Positions 7,787-17,851 of a stretch of 64,000 bases of DNA are shown in pieces (the first letter of the stretch is position 1; every line of letters begins with the position of its first letter). Made by a program: the position numbers and the translations under genes. This DNA is from Marinilongibacter aquaticus (GTDB lineage: Bacteria > Bacteroidota > Bacteroidia > Cytophagales > Spirosomataceae), in the NCBI RefSeq assembly GCF_020149935.1, contig NZ_CP083757.1, positions 4,489,501-4,553,500 of the forward strand. The letters are read 5' to 3'. Below the pieces are notes generated by a model. That model did no database searches and had not been told where the DNA came from. It saw only the letters and a program-made list of their open reading frames with translations.

Positions 7787-9310
7787 ATGAAGAAATTTTT
7801 GTTAGGCTTGTGTATGCTGTCATTTGGCACTTTTGCACAAGACGGGCTTGAGTACAGCATTGATCTCACCCAAAATCCGGACACCTTTTATGTGCATTTA
7901 GACCTTCACGAAAAGTTGAAGAATAGCAATGGTTTGTATCAATTTGCGGCCACAGCACCGGGTACGTATCAAACGCAGAATATTGGTCGTTTTGTCAGTG
8001 ATTTTAAGGCTTACGATAAGAAGGGCAATTTATTGAATACCGAATTTGTTGCCCCCAATCAATATAAAATCGACAAGCCCAAAAAAGTGCGGTCCATTTC
8101 TTACAAGGTCGCCGAAACTTTCGATACGCCTGTGGAGAGCTTTCCGGTTTATATGATGTGCGGTAGCACGATTGAAAAGGATAATGCCTTGATCAATATT
8201 CATACGGTTTTGGGATATTTTCACGGCAAGCAGGATGAAGGTTTTCGCATTAAAGTGATAGGCCAGCCGGGTTGGAAAATGGGTACGGCATTACCGCAGA
8301 AAAGTGGATATTTTGAGGCCGAATCTTTCGATCATGGAGTGGATTCGCCCATTCTTTGTGGAGAGCTTTCTTTTGCCGAAACACAGGTAGCCGATACGCC
8401 CATTCGTTTGTACACATATTCGAGCAGTGGGAAATTGAATTCGGCCGACTTATTGGAAAGGATGGAGGATATGCTGCATGCTTCGCAGAAATTTCTCGTG
8501 AAACTGCCTGTAGATAATTATACGTTTCTTTATTATTTCATGCCCGATCCCGATGGAGTTACAGGAGCTTGGGAACATTCATACAGCTCTGAATATGTGC
8601 TCGGTGAGGAAGAGCCTACCGAGGAGTACATGAAACAGGTGACCGATATTGCCTCGCACGAATTTTTCCATATCGTGACACCGCTAAACATTCATTCGGA
8701 AATAATCGAGCAATTCAATTTCGTAAATCCTACACCATCCGAGCATCTTTGGCTTTACGAGGGTACTACGGAATGGGCTTCGAATATTCTGCTTTATCGT
8801 GGCGGTGTGGTGGATTTGGACACGTACCTGAAGCACAGTATCGCACAGAAAATTGTAATCGATAAATACTATTTTGATACCACTTGGAGTTTGGTGCGAA
8901 TCGCCGAAGAATCTTTCAATGAAGAAGGGGCAAAACAATACGGAAATATCTATTATAAAGGATCGCTTACCGCGGGTTATTTGGATATACTTTTGCTCGA
9001 GCTTTCTGATGGAAAACGGGGTTTTCGGGAAGTGATTTTGGAATTGGTCAAAAAATATGGGAAAGGCAATCCGTTTTCTGAGAAGACATTTTTTGCCGAT
9101 CTGGAAGCCATGACCTACCCCGAAGTGGGTGAGTTTATTGATTTGTACATTAAAAAGGCTACTCCACTACCTCATGCAGAGTTCTTGGGCAAATTGGGGC
9201 TTTCGTACAAAGAAGAGGGAAAGAAAATTGAGATTAAAAAAATGGACAACCCAAGTCCTGAGCAGGCCAAATTGTTTGAGGCTTGGAGCAAAAATATGCC
9301 CTTGAATTAA
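7787..9310 (+). CDS. M61 family (glycyl aminopeptidase-like) metallopeptidase
   Basis: 507 residues with a signal peptide (MKKFLLGLCMLSFGTFAQ). The N-terminal beta region is followed by the M61 catalytic core: GAWEHSYSSEY, zinc motif HEFFH at 291-295 and LYEGTTEW with the candidate third ligand near E325. Family members carry a C-terminal PDZ domain; here only ~60 residues follow the helical domain and no PDZ GLGF-like element is seen. Single gene with a strong terminator. Secreted or periplasmic peptidase; substrate unknown. Confidence 0.88.
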   Translation: MKKFLLGLCMLSFGTFAQDGLEYSIDLTQNPDTFYVHLDLHEKLKNSNGLYQFAATAPGTYQTQNIGRFVSDFKAYDKKGNLLNTEFVAPNQYKIDKPKKVRSISYKVAETFDTPVESFPVYMMCGSTIEKDNALINIHTVLGYFHGKQDEGFRIKVIGQPGWKMGTALPQKSGYFEAESFDHGVDSPILCGELSFAETQVADTPIRLYTYSSSGKLNSADLLERMEDMLHASQKFLVKLPVDNYTFLYYFMPDPDGVTGAWEHSYSSEYVLGEEEPTEEYMKQVTDIASHEFFHIVTPLNIHSEIIEQFNFVNPTPSEHLWLYEGTTEWASNILLYRGGVVDLDTYLKHSIAQKIVIDKYYFDTTWSLVRIAEESFNEEGAKQYGNIYYKGSLTAGYLDILLLELSDGKRGFREVILELVKKYGKGNPFSEKTFFADLEAMTYPEVGEFIDLYIKKATPLPHAEFLGKLGLSYKEEGKKIEIKKMDNPSPEQAKLFEAWSKNMPLN

Positions 9311-9330
9311 ACCAAGACGCACTGAATGAG

Positions 9331-9362
9331 AAGCGGTCGCTAAGGAATAGCGACCGCTTTTT
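9331..9362 (+). terminator. Terminator of the M61 peptidase gene
   Basis: AAGCGGTCGCTA / TAGCGACCGCTT, 12 perfect base pairs, 5-base loop, then TTTTT. Confidence 0.88.
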
Positions 9363-9425
9363 ATTTATAAAGGTCATTCACATTCTAAAGACCTTTTTGA
9401 AGAGAATTTGTTGGACGAGATTGAT

Positions 9426-10217
9426 TTAGCGTGCAACCCAGCCGCCGTCTACGAGCAGACAAGAGCCCACCATATAGTTTGACGCATCAGAGGCCAAAAA
9501 GATGCCTACACCCTGAATTTCCGCCAACTCTCCCCAGCGTTCGAGGGCTGTAGCACCAACGATAAACTTTTTGCCTTCCTCGGTATTTTTGATTGGCTCG
9601 TTCATTTCGGTCAAAAATGGACCGGGGCAAATGGCGTTTACATTGATGTTAAAAGGAGCCAACTCGAGAGCGAGAGCTTTGGTCATGTTCACGATCGCCC
9701 CTTTGGAGGCTGTGTACGGTGTACGATTGGCTAGGCCCACCACACCAAGCGTACTGGCGAGGTTTATTATTTTTCCACTTTTTTGAGCTTTCAAATGGGG
9801 CACCACCGCTTTCGAAGCCAGCCAAGTGCCTGTCACGTTAATGTCCATCACTTTTTGGAAATCAGCATGTGAAATTTCATCGATCGGGCCACGGATATTA
9901 ATACCGGCCGAATTGATCAAAATATCGATGCGGCCAAACAGGTCGATGCATTTTTGAACCATGGCTGTGGTTTCTTCCTCTTTGGTCACATCCACGGCAA
10001 AGCCTACAGCTTTTGTGCCGTATTCTTGCTCAATTTCTGCGGCGGCTGCATCACATTCACGCTGTGTTCGCGAAACCAACAATACACTTCCGCCTGCGTC
10101 GGCTATGCCTTTTGCCATAGCAAAGCCCAAGCCTTTTGAGCCGCCAGTGACAATGGCTACTTTTCCTGTCAAATCGAACAATTGTAATCCGGGTAGTTTT
10201 TTCTGATTTGTAGTCAC
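9426..10217 (-). CDS. SDR family oxidoreductase (gluconate/3-oxoacyl-ACP-reductase type)
   Basis: Classical NAD(P)-dependent short-chain dehydrogenase. Signatures: TGGSKGLG cofactor loop, INSAGIN (NNAG variant), catalytic YTASK, and a NAICPGPFLTEM segment. From a GTG at 10217 it is 263 residues; an ATG at 10286 would overlap the upstream gene by 43 bases and adds an unconserved extension, so GTG is my choice, with doubt. It is the last gene of an operon led by the PVC-type dehydrogenase and a TIM-barrel isomerase, so a sugar or sugar acid is the likely substrate. No substrate can be read from sequence. Confidence 0.85.
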   Translation of the reverse strand: MTTNQKKLPGLQLFDLTGKVAIVTGGSKGLGFAMAKGIADAGGSVLLVSRTQRECDAAAAEIEQEYGTKAVGFAVDVTKEEETTAMVQKCIDLFGRIDILINSAGINIRGPIDEISHADFQKVMDINVTGTWLASKAVVPHLKAQKSGKIINLASTLGVVGLANRTPYTASKGAIVNMTKALALELAPFNINVNAICPGPFLTEMNEPIKNTEEGKKFIVGATALERWGELAEIQGVGIFLASDASNYMVGSCLLVDGGWVAR

Positions 10218-10243
10218 GAATATTCTGTTTTTTAATTTAGAGA

Positions 10244-11332
10244 TTAACCCATTATTTGGAGACTGCTTTTGGCGAAATCCAAACAAGCCAGTTGATTGTC
10301 TTCTTCATCGGCAAGTTGTTCTACATGACTTTTCTGTTCGACGCGGGGTAGCGGATTGTCGGCGTAATTTTCACGCAGAATCCGCAGGCTTCCTGAAAGA
10401 TCTTTTCCCAAGCGGTCGTCGAAGGTTTGCCAGTAAGAATCTGTAAGATAAGGGATTTCGAGAGGATCTCTAGTCATCATCTCCAAATTGAATTTAATGT
10501 CGGGTTTGTGTTTTCTCAATCGCATCATCATGCGGTTGAGATCCAAGAAGCCTTGGCCGTATGGCACCTCTGACAGCAAGAAGCCATCGGGATAGCGTTC
10601 AATGCCCATGTCTTTGAAATGGGTCGTGAGTGCATAGGGAGCCAGTTTGTCCACTACCTCATAAGGGTCTTCTAAAAAGCTCAAGTTGTTTCCTGTATCC
10701 AAATTCACGCCCAAATGCGGGCTATCGAAAGATTTCATGATGCCCACAAGTTCGTCGGCGGTCCAATCTTTGTGATTTTCAATGGCGATTTTTACACCAT
10801 TTTTTCGGGCCACGGCTTCAGATAAGCGAATGGATTTCATCGCTTGCTTTTTGAATTGCAGCCATTCTTCTTTTGTTTTGAAGCTCATGTAACGCCGCCC
10901 ATGCAAGCATGGGGCACGAATAATCTCTATTCCTGCTTCTTTACTGGCCGCCAAGGCTTTGTCGAAAGCGGCGAGCTCATTTTCTTCTTTGGGTAAACTG
11001 ATTGAGCCTTCCAACCACATTCCAGTTTGCTCTACGAGTTTTCGCATCTTTTTGGCGTAGTCCATGTCCCATTTACTGATCGACACCTGAGCTCCTCCGG
11101 CTCCGATCTCTTGGCAATGTTTGGCCATTTCGTAAGCCCCTTTCCACTGTGGGTATTTTTCATTGCCGCCATCGCGAAAACGCAGCCAATAAGAGGCCAC
11201 AGAAATACCGACCAAATTGGGGGCCACGGTAGTGCTGGCAAAAGAGAACTGATTCATGGCCGCTGTTATGGCCAAGGCAGAAGATCCTTTAATGAAGGAT
11301 CTCCGATTTACGTTTAAATTTTTCATTTTCAA
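10244..11332 (-). CDS. Tat-exported sugar phosphate isomerase/epimerase-like TIM barrel protein
   Basis: 362 residues. The N-terminus (NVNRRSFIKGSSALAITAA) is a twin-arginine signal. The mature part is an AP-endonuclease-2-like TIM barrel: IAIENHKDWTADELV, LGVNLDTGNN, THFKDMG and GQGFLDLNRMMMRL are the usual metal-binding strands. Proteins of this group are often annotated as hydroxypyruvate isomerase or xylose isomerase-like. Seventeen bases separate it from the PVC dehydrogenase gene upstream. Export and context point to a periplasmic carbohydrate step. Confidence 0.83.
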   Translation of the reverse strand: MKMKNLNVNRRSFIKGSSALAITAAMNQFSFASTTVAPNLVGISVASYWLRFRDGGNEKYPQWKGAYEMAKHCQEIGAGGAQVSISKWDMDYAKKMRKLVEQTGMWLEGSISLPKEENELAAFDKALAASKEAGIEIIRAPCLHGRRYMSFKTKEEWLQFKKQAMKSIRLSEAVARKNGVKIAIENHKDWTADELVGIMKSFDSPHLGVNLDTGNNLSFLEDPYEVVDKLAPYALTTHFKDMGIERYPDGFLLSEVPYGQGFLDLNRMMMRLRKHKPDIKFNLEMMTRDPLEIPYLTDSYWQTFDDRLGKDLSGSLRILRENYADNPLPRVEQKSHVEQLADEEDNQLACLDFAKSSLQIMG

Positions 11333-11349
11333 TAGGGTTGAATGTCATT

Positions 11350-13857
11350 TTATGGCTTACTGTTTAATTTTTCCACGTGCTCGTTGAGCTCATCGGGAGT
11401 CCATGGCACCACTTTGCCTTGGTGGGTTAGGCGAAGGCGTCCGATGGTTCTTGGCCCTATTGGGTCGGCATCGTTGCCCCATTCATTGCGTATATAGGTC
11501 AATATGTTCGCAAGGTCACCGTCCGATAGGCCCGAATGGGCAGGCATTACAGGTTGGATTTCCGGTTCGTCATACCGCTTTCCTTTTACATCAATTGGTC
11601 CTTCAATTCCATGTAGGAGGATGAGCCCCAAACGCGATTGATCGCCCAGAACCCACTCCGATCCAGCCAGTGGAGGAGCAAAACGCTGCACACCTTTTCC
11701 GTTTGCACCGTGGCAACCAGAACAATAGGTGAGAAAGGATTGTCGGCCCGAGGCAAATTGTTTGAGTGCGGCCGCATCCAATGCCTTCTTTTTGGCTTCA
11801 CTTTTTTTCTCGATGGGCTTTCCGGGCCAGGCATACGCAGCGGCCAAAGCTTCCAGAGGTATTTCGAGCTGCTCATCGAAAATCGCAGGTTTTTTATCCA
11901 GATTGATGGGCTCTTCTTCAGAGGCCATGGCCTGCATTCGGGCACCCTGCAGCATGGCTGTTTTGGGCCAGGCGTCCGTTTTGTCAATCAAATCCAAGAA
12001 GCCTTCGGTTTCTTTGGGCTCTCGTCGGTTGAAAATAATACCAGCCAATTGTTCTAGAAAGATGGCTTGATGGCTCAATTCTTCTTGCCAGCGTGGGTCG
12101 GTCAAAAGCTTTTTCATCAAAGGCAGCTCGCGACCAGACAGTGCACTCAATGCTGCATCTCGCAAAAGTGCATCTTCGCCTTTTTCGTGAATGAGTTTTG
12201 CCACAACGTCGATAGCGAATTTTTCGCTGTATGCATTTGAGGAGAGCAGGATTTGCAAGGCTCTTCTATCCGAAACTTCCTTTTTTGTCTGTTTGCCCAA
12301 AGCTTTTTCCAATTGTGTTTGCACGGTTTGGTTTTTCAAAGCTTTTTTCTCCAAGAGAATGAGGGCATTGGAGAAAACTTCGGGGTCTTTGTCTTCCAAT
12401 AAATTAAGACAAAGTTGGGCGTTGAGCGAAGAGAGGTGATCCAAAATCCAAATGGCATTGACACGGGCTGTGGGCATGGCTTTCGTTGAGGTCGCCAATT
12501 TCTCCAGGGCTTTTATGCTTGCTTTTTCGCTATTTTCGAGCAGAATCCGCTGACTGATGTCACGGTAATACGCCGCCGGATGATTCAATAACTCGACCAA
12601 CTTTTCAGGGTCTTGGTCTTGAATGTGGAGAGCCTTTTGTCCTTTGAACCCTTTGGGCGTTAATCGCCATATTCTTCCCAAATGCAAGGTTTTGTCCAAG
12701 CCTCTTTTTACCGTTTGCTCTTTAAGGTAATCGGTTAAATATGCACCATGCTGGTTGATGCCGCGGTACATATCGGCAATGTATATTGCTCCATCGGGGC
12801 CAGAAGTAATGAAAACTGGACGGAATCGCATGTCTGTGGAAGTCCAGAAGTCGAAATCGGGATAAGCGTTTTCGGCGTTGAGATAATTGCCTTCCAAAAC
12901 CAATTTATTTCTTTTGATCAGGTTTCCGGCGGGCTCACAGACCAGTGCATTGTTGAGGAAGTCGGCGGGCCAGCCTTCCTTTTCACGATGGATATAAGGT
13001 GCACAGGCCGAAGTGAATTCGGCGAGTTTTCCTTCGTCGGTGAGCACTCCCGGGATGTATCCACGGTTTACGGCGGGTGTAGGGCCTGCGGGAAACACTT
13101 GTCTCGAAGCGTTCATTCCGTAGTCAATTCCAGTGGTGGCTTTGTAGGCAGGGTTGCGGTTCAGGTAGTTTGGCGGCACCAAATCTGTATGCAATTGCGA
13201 CCAATTGTAATTGTAAAAAAGTCGCCCGAAATCGTCTTTGGCAATTCCCCACTGCCCTCTAAATTCGGTGGTGTCGGTTATCCAATGATCGCCTTCCCTG
13301 CGGTATCTGAGGCTCGATTTGGCATTGTAGAGCCAGTTGTCTTTGTTCATGAGCAAGCCATTTGGCGAATGCTCGGGAAGACCTCGGTTTCCGTAGGTGC
13401 TATCCACCAAAGTGCGTTTATCCGAAATGCCATCGCCGTCGGTATCTTCATAAAACCACAAGGGGATATTCTCTGAAATCAGCACGCCGTCGGGATAGAA
13501 TTGCAAGGCTCTGGGAAGCACAAGGCCATCGGCGTATATCGTTTTCTTGTCAAATTGGCCGTCATTGTTACTGTCTTCCAAGTAAACCACGCGACCCGTT
13601 GGGGCTTCCTCTCCCGTACCTTCTACATCCGGCATGAATGCCCGCATTTCCACAACCCACAGTCGGCCTTTATCATCGAACTTGATGAAAACAGGCTCTT
13701 GGACTAAAGGTTCGGAGGCGACAAGTTCCACATTATAACCGTCGGCAATTTGAAAGGTTTTGAATTCATCTTCGGGAGATAGGGCTGGCGATTGATCGTC
13801 AAAAAACAAAAAACCAAATAGCGTAAACAGGGCTAATAGGAAACCAGTTTTCAACAT
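11350..13857 (-). CDS. PVC-type membrane-bound dehydrogenase with C-terminal cytochrome c
   Basis: 835 residues. After an N-terminal signal/anchor come a beta-propeller of the glucose/sorbosone dehydrogenase type (PVC dehydrogenase domain; DDKGRLWVVEMR, DTDGDGISDKRTLVD, GPDGAIYIADMYRG), HEAT-like helices (~430-640), and a c-type cytochrome with CSGCH at 712-716 and a probable axial Met in QPVMPAHSGLSD (~771). In the family the propeller is thought to oxidise a sugar-like substrate and pass electrons to the haem. The group is abundant in Planctomycetes and Verrucomicrobia and scattered in Cytophagales. First gene of a three-gene operon, divergent from a second cytochrome operon. Confidence 0.88.
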   Translation of the reverse strand: MLKTGFLLALFTLFGFLFFDDQSPALSPEDEFKTFQIADGYNVELVASEPLVQEPVFIKFDDKGRLWVVEMRAFMPDVEGTGEEAPTGRVVYLEDSNNDGQFDKKTIYADGLVLPRALQFYPDGVLISENIPLWFYEDTDGDGISDKRTLVDSTYGNRGLPEHSPNGLLMNKDNWLYNAKSSLRYRREGDHWITDTTEFRGQWGIAKDDFGRLFYNYNWSQLHTDLVPPNYLNRNPAYKATTGIDYGMNASRQVFPAGPTPAVNRGYIPGVLTDEGKLAEFTSACAPYIHREKEGWPADFLNNALVCEPAGNLIKRNKLVLEGNYLNAENAYPDFDFWTSTDMRFRPVFITSGPDGAIYIADMYRGINQHGAYLTDYLKEQTVKRGLDKTLHLGRIWRLTPKGFKGQKALHIQDQDPEKLVELLNHPAAYYRDISQRILLENSEKASIKALEKLATSTKAMPTARVNAIWILDHLSSLNAQLCLNLLEDKDPEVFSNALILLEKKALKNQTVQTQLEKALGKQTKKEVSDRRALQILLSSNAYSEKFAIDVVAKLIHEKGEDALLRDAALSALSGRELPLMKKLLTDPRWQEELSHQAIFLEQLAGIIFNRREPKETEGFLDLIDKTDAWPKTAMLQGARMQAMASEEEPINLDKKPAIFDEQLEIPLEALAAAYAWPGKPIEKKSEAKKKALDAAALKQFASGRQSFLTYCSGCHGANGKGVQRFAPPLAGSEWVLGDQSRLGLILLHGIEGPIDVKGKRYDEPEIQPVMPAHSGLSDGDLANILTYIRNEWGNDADPIGPRTIGRLRLTHQGKVVPWTPDELNEHVEKLNSKP

Positions 13858-14048
13858 CGTTTATAGTATAGTGTTAAGGGTTGAATGAGAAGATAAATGT
13901 AACCAATTTTTAATTTTTGAAAGATTTTATTTGACAATAATTAGAATGGAATCGCCAATTCTCTGATTTTAGAAGACCAATAAGTTGTACTAATCTGTCG
14001 ATGTTTTTAAAATATTTTACCAAATGCTAAAAAACTTATAAGCTTTCG

Positions 14049-14056
14049 TATTTTTG
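14049..14056 (+). promoter_or_regulatory. -7 box of the DUF1549/DUF1553 operon
   Basis: TATTTTTG, 23 bases before the ATG at 14080, in the 222-base intergenic region between two divergent operons. No clear -33 TTG. Confidence 0.35.
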
Positions 14057-14079
14057 TCATATACCCAAAATGCGTAAAT

Positions 14080-16383
14080 ATGCGTTTCCCTACCTTTAAA
14101 TATGCACTGATTTCCAGTGTGCTGTATGTGTTTTTATTGGCCGGATGCGGCACAGATGAAGCCGAAAGCAGCAACGAGGTCAGTTATAATTTTGATATTC
14201 GGCCCATTCTTTCCGACCGCTGTTTCAAGTGCCACGGGCCCGATGCCAAGAATAGAGAAGCCGGCCTGCGGTTGGATACCGAAGAAGGAGCTTATGCGGC
14301 TTTGAAAGATGAGCCCGATATGCATGCCATTGTGCCCGGCAAACCCGAGATTTCTTCTGTGTATTTGCGTTTGGTGGCGGAAGACTCTACGCAAAGAATG
14401 CCTCCTTTGGAATCGAACCTGAAGCTTTCTGCCGATGAAATCGACCTGATAAAGAAGTGGATAGGGCAGGGGGCAAAATACCAAAGGCACTGGGCTTTCA
14501 TTGCTCCGGAAAAGCAAAAGATACCCGAAGCAGGAGACGATTGGGTCAAAAATGAAATTGATCATTTTGTCGCCAAGAAAATGGAAAAAGTGGGTTTGGA
14601 GCCCAATGAAGAGGCTCAAAAACTTAGTCTTCTTAAAAGGGTGGCTTTCGACCTGACCGGTTTGCCGCCCACTGTGCAAGAGCAGAATGAATTTATGGCC
14701 GATGAGTCGCCAGAGGCTTATGAAAAGATGGTTGACCGTTATTTAGGGAATGCTCATTACGGTGAGAGAATGGCTCAAGAGTGGCTGGATGTGGCACGGT
14801 ATGCCGATTCGCACGGCTATCAAGATGACGGCTTGCGAACCATGTGGCCTTGGCGAGATTGGGTAATTCACGCTTTCAATGAAAATTATCCTTACGATAA
14901 ATTCGTGCGTTGGCAATTGGCGGGTGATTTGATCCAAGACAAGAACAAGGAAAGTGTTTTGGCAACGGGTTTCAACAGAAACCACAAAATCACGCAAGAA
15001 GGCGGGGTGATTGACGAAGAGTACAGAATCGAATATGTAACCGACCGGACGAATACATTTGGAAAGGCGTTTTTATCGCTCACTTTTGAATGCTCGCATT
15101 GCCACGATCACAAATACGATCCCATCAGCCAAGAAGAGTATTACCAAACTTTTGCCTTTTTCAATCAAGTCCCCGAAAAGGGCATATACGGCACCATCGA
15201 TGCCAGCTTTGCCGATCCACCCAATATTTCGATCAGCGACAATGATGTGAACGAACTTTTGCAATTCATCAATAAAAAAGATTCTTCGGATGTAAAGGTG
15301 ATGGTGATGGCGGATTCGGCGAAAATGCGACCGACCTACCTGTTGCTCAGAGGCAATTACGATGCCCATGGGCAGGAAGTTTTTGCAGGTGTGCCCAAAA
15401 GCATCATGAAGTTTGATACGAGTCTATATGCACCCAACCGATTGGGTTTGAGCAATTGGCTTTTGGATAAGAAAAACCCGTTGACAGCCCGTGTTTTTGT
15501 GAACCGTCTTTGGGCACAATTTTTTGGTCAGGGTATTGTGAAAACTGTGGGCGATTTCGGTATGCAAGGCGATTTGCCTTCGCATCCTGAACTTCTGGAT
15601 TGGCTTGCGGTTGATTTCATGGAAAACGGGTGGAATGTCAAACGCCTTGTGAAACAAATGTTGGTTTCGGCTACTTACCGCCAATCTTCTGCTGTCAGTG
15701 AAAAGCAATTGAAAACGGACCCTACAAACGTGTACCTTTCGCGTAGTGCACGACTACGCCTGCCTGCCGAAAATGTAAGGGATTTGGTACTGGCTTCTTC
15801 TGGTCTACTGAACGACGAAATCGGAGGGCCGAGTGTGAAACCGTATCAACCCGAAGGCCTCTGGGAAGTGGCGTCTTCTGGACGTGGGCTTTTGAAAACC
15901 TATATTCAGGATTCGGGCGATAAATTGTATCGCAGAGGAATGTATGTGTTTGTGAAAAGGACGGTTCCGCCACCTTCGATGCTTATTTTCGATGCCTCGA
16001 ACCGCGATCAGTGCGAGGTGCAACGCATGCGAACCAATACACCGCTGCAAGCCTTGGTGATGTTGAATGACCCACACGTTTTGGAAGCATCGAGGGTATT
16101 GGCCGAAAAATTGGAGAGCGAACAGAAAGACAAAGAGGAACTGTTGGCTTTGGCTTTCCAGAAAATTATTTGCCGTCCGGCCAAGTCGAAAGAAATGGAC
16201 GTGCTCAACAGTTTCATGGAGAATGAAAAAGCTGTGTTTGCAGAAAACCCTAAAAAGGTGGAAGAAGTGCTCTCTGCCGGAGAGTACACATACAAGAAAA
16301 AGGTAGACAGGACAGAAACCGCCGCACTGGCCCGTACCATTCAATTGATTTATAACATGGAGGAAGCCATAACCAGAATCTAA
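14080..16383 (+). CDS. Lipoprotein with PSCyt1 haem site, DUF1549 and DUF1553 domains
   Basis: 767 residues. Lipobox LLAGC puts the lipidated Cys at 23. Domains in order: planctomycete-type cytochrome (RPILSDRCFKCHGPD, CFKCH at 48-52, MPP near 110), DUF1549 (~165-370, with NRNHKITQEGGVIDEEYRIEYV and CSHCHDHKYDPI, a second CxxCH at ~339-343), DUF1553 (~440-740, with NPLTARVFVNRLWAQFFGQGIV and RMRTNTPLQALVMLND). Shorter than many planctomycete members, which carry extra carbohydrate-binding modules. Catalytic reaction unknown; in genomes it pairs with DUF1501, as here (2-base gap). Confidence 0.88.
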   Translation: MRFPTFKYALISSVLYVFLLAGCGTDEAESSNEVSYNFDIRPILSDRCFKCHGPDAKNREAGLRLDTEEGAYAALKDEPDMHAIVPGKPEISSVYLRLVAEDSTQRMPPLESNLKLSADEIDLIKKWIGQGAKYQRHWAFIAPEKQKIPEAGDDWVKNEIDHFVAKKMEKVGLEPNEEAQKLSLLKRVAFDLTGLPPTVQEQNEFMADESPEAYEKMVDRYLGNAHYGERMAQEWLDVARYADSHGYQDDGLRTMWPWRDWVIHAFNENYPYDKFVRWQLAGDLIQDKNKESVLATGFNRNHKITQEGGVIDEEYRIEYVTDRTNTFGKAFLSLTFECSHCHDHKYDPISQEEYYQTFAFFNQVPEKGIYGTIDASFADPPNISISDNDVNELLQFINKKDSSDVKVMVMADSAKMRPTYLLLRGNYDAHGQEVFAGVPKSIMKFDTSLYAPNRLGLSNWLLDKKNPLTARVFVNRLWAQFFGQGIVKTVGDFGMQGDLPSHPELLDWLAVDFMENGWNVKRLVKQMLVSATYRQSSAVSEKQLKTDPTNVYLSRSARLRLPAENVRDLVLASSGLLNDEIGGPSVKPYQPEGLWEVASSGRGLLKTYIQDSGDKLYRRGMYVFVKRTVPPPSMLIFDASNRDQCEVQRMRTNTPLQALVMLNDPHVLEASRVLAEKLESEQKDKEELLALAFQKIICRPAKSKEMDVLNSFMENEKAVFAENPKKVEEVLSAGEYTYKKKVDRTETAALARTIQLIYNMEEAITRI

Positions 16384-16385
16384 TC

Positions 16386-17846
16386 ATGTCGAAAGAAATT
16401 AAAGAACATTTGTTCAACATCAACCGCCGCCAATTTTTCGGACGAGCTGCCGCAGGCATTGGCGGATTGGCCTTGGGCTCTTTGTTGGTCCCAGATATTT
16501 TCTCTGCAAAAGGAGGGGCGGGTTTGACAGAAGACCTACCCTTGGGAATTCCGCATTTTGCTCCCAAAGCCAAACGCGTCATCTACCTTTTTCAGAACGG
16601 AGCACCTTCGCAGCTCGAAAGCTTTGATTATAAACCTACACTGAATAAGATGGCCGGGGAAGATTTGCCCGAATCCATTCGGAACGGACAAAGGCTGACA
16701 GGGATGACTGCCAACCAAACTCGTTTTCCTCTGGTGGGGTCATATTTCGATTTCAAACAGCATGGGCAGAGCGGGGCTTATGTCAGTGAACTTTTTCCGA
16801 ATATTGCCAAAATTGTCGATGACATTTGTATTGTGCGTTCGATGAATACGGATGCCATTAACCATGACCCCGCACTGACTTTTATGCAAACTGGGGCACA
16901 AGTGGGCAATAGAGCATCCATGGGGGCTTGGATGAGCTACGGTTTGGGCAGTGAAAACAAGAATTTGCCCGCCTTTTGTGTGCTTTTGAGCAAAGGACGA
17001 GGGAATGGCCAGGGTGTGTATTCGAAATTGTGGTCCAATGGCTTTTTGGAGTCCACACACCAAGGTGTGGTATTCAGCAGCGGTGAAGACCCTATTTTGT
17101 ATTTGAACGATCCCGAAAACATGGAAAAGAGCGAACGCCGCCGCATGTTGGATAAGCTCTCTGAATTGAATGCGATGGGGTACGAAGAAAATGGAGACCC
17201 CGAGGTAGAGGCCAAAATCAAACAGTATGAAATGGCCTACCGTATGCAAACGGCTGTACCAGAATTGACGGATTTGGCCAAAGAACCGGATTATATCATC
17301 AAAATGTATGGTCCAGAATGCTTGGTGCCGGGCACGTATGCCGCCAATGCACTCTTGGCTCGGAAATTGTCTGAATCGGGTGTACGTTTCGTGCAATTGT
17401 ACCATCAAGGTTGGGATCAGCACGGAAACTTAACAGGCGAAATGCCTATGCAAGCTCAAGATGTAGACAGGGCTTCTGCCGCTTTGATTATGGATTTGAA
17501 ACAAAGAGGCCTACTCGATGAAACTTTGGTGATTTGGGGAGGAGAGTTTGGCAGAACGAATTATTGCCAAGGCAGTTTCACGCAAGAAAACTACGGTCGC
17601 GACCACCACCCCAGGGCCTATTCGATTTGGATGGCCGGCGGCGGCGTAAAACCGGGAATCGTCTACGGCGAAACAGATGAATTTGGATACAATATTGTAA
17701 AAGATCCGGTGCATGTGCATGATTTTCACGCAACGGTAATGCACCTCATGGGCTTGGATCACGAGAAATTGACTTTTAAACATTTGGGGCGTCGATATCG
17801 CCTGACAGACGTGGCAGGGAAGTTGGTTCCTGGCATAATTGCATAA
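16386..17846 (+). CDS. Tat-exported DUF1501 family protein
   Basis: 486 residues. NINRRQFFGRAAAGIGG is a twin-arginine signal. The rest matches DUF1501, an alkaline-phosphatase/sulfatase-like fold: RVIYLFQNGAPSQLE, GTYAANALLARKLSESGVRFVQLYHQGWDQH, LVIWGGEFGRTNYCQGS, GRDHHPRAYSIWMAGGG and HDFHATVMHLMGLDH are family hallmarks with likely metal ligands. The biochemical role is not known. Always-adjacent DUF1553 partner is directly upstream, and the membrane cytochrome gene starts 5 bases downstream. Confidence 0.88.
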   Translation: MSKEIKEHLFNINRRQFFGRAAAGIGGLALGSLLVPDIFSAKGGAGLTEDLPLGIPHFAPKAKRVIYLFQNGAPSQLESFDYKPTLNKMAGEDLPESIRNGQRLTGMTANQTRFPLVGSYFDFKQHGQSGAYVSELFPNIAKIVDDICIVRSMNTDAINHDPALTFMQTGAQVGNRASMGAWMSYGLGSENKNLPAFCVLLSKGRGNGQGVYSKLWSNGFLESTHQGVVFSSGEDPILYLNDPENMEKSERRRMLDKLSELNAMGYEENGDPEVEAKIKQYEMAYRMQTAVPELTDLAKEPDYIIKMYGPECLVPGTYAANALLARKLSESGVRFVQLYHQGWDQHGNLTGEMPMQAQDVDRASAALIMDLKQRGLLDETLVIWGGEFGRTNYCQGSFTQENYGRDHHPRAYSIWMAGGGVKPGIVYGETDEFGYNIVKDPVHVHDFHATVMHLMGLDHEKLTFKHLGRRYRLTDVAGKLVPGIIA

Positions 17847-17851
17847 AAAGT

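Noticed and set aside
12748-13476. 242-codon open frame on the + strand
   Set aside because: Antisense shadow of the PVC dehydrogenase; low-complexity Val/Gly composition and no motif.
16740-17423. 227-codon frame opposite the DUF1501 gene
   Set aside because: Antisense shadow; the sense frame has family motifs along its full length.
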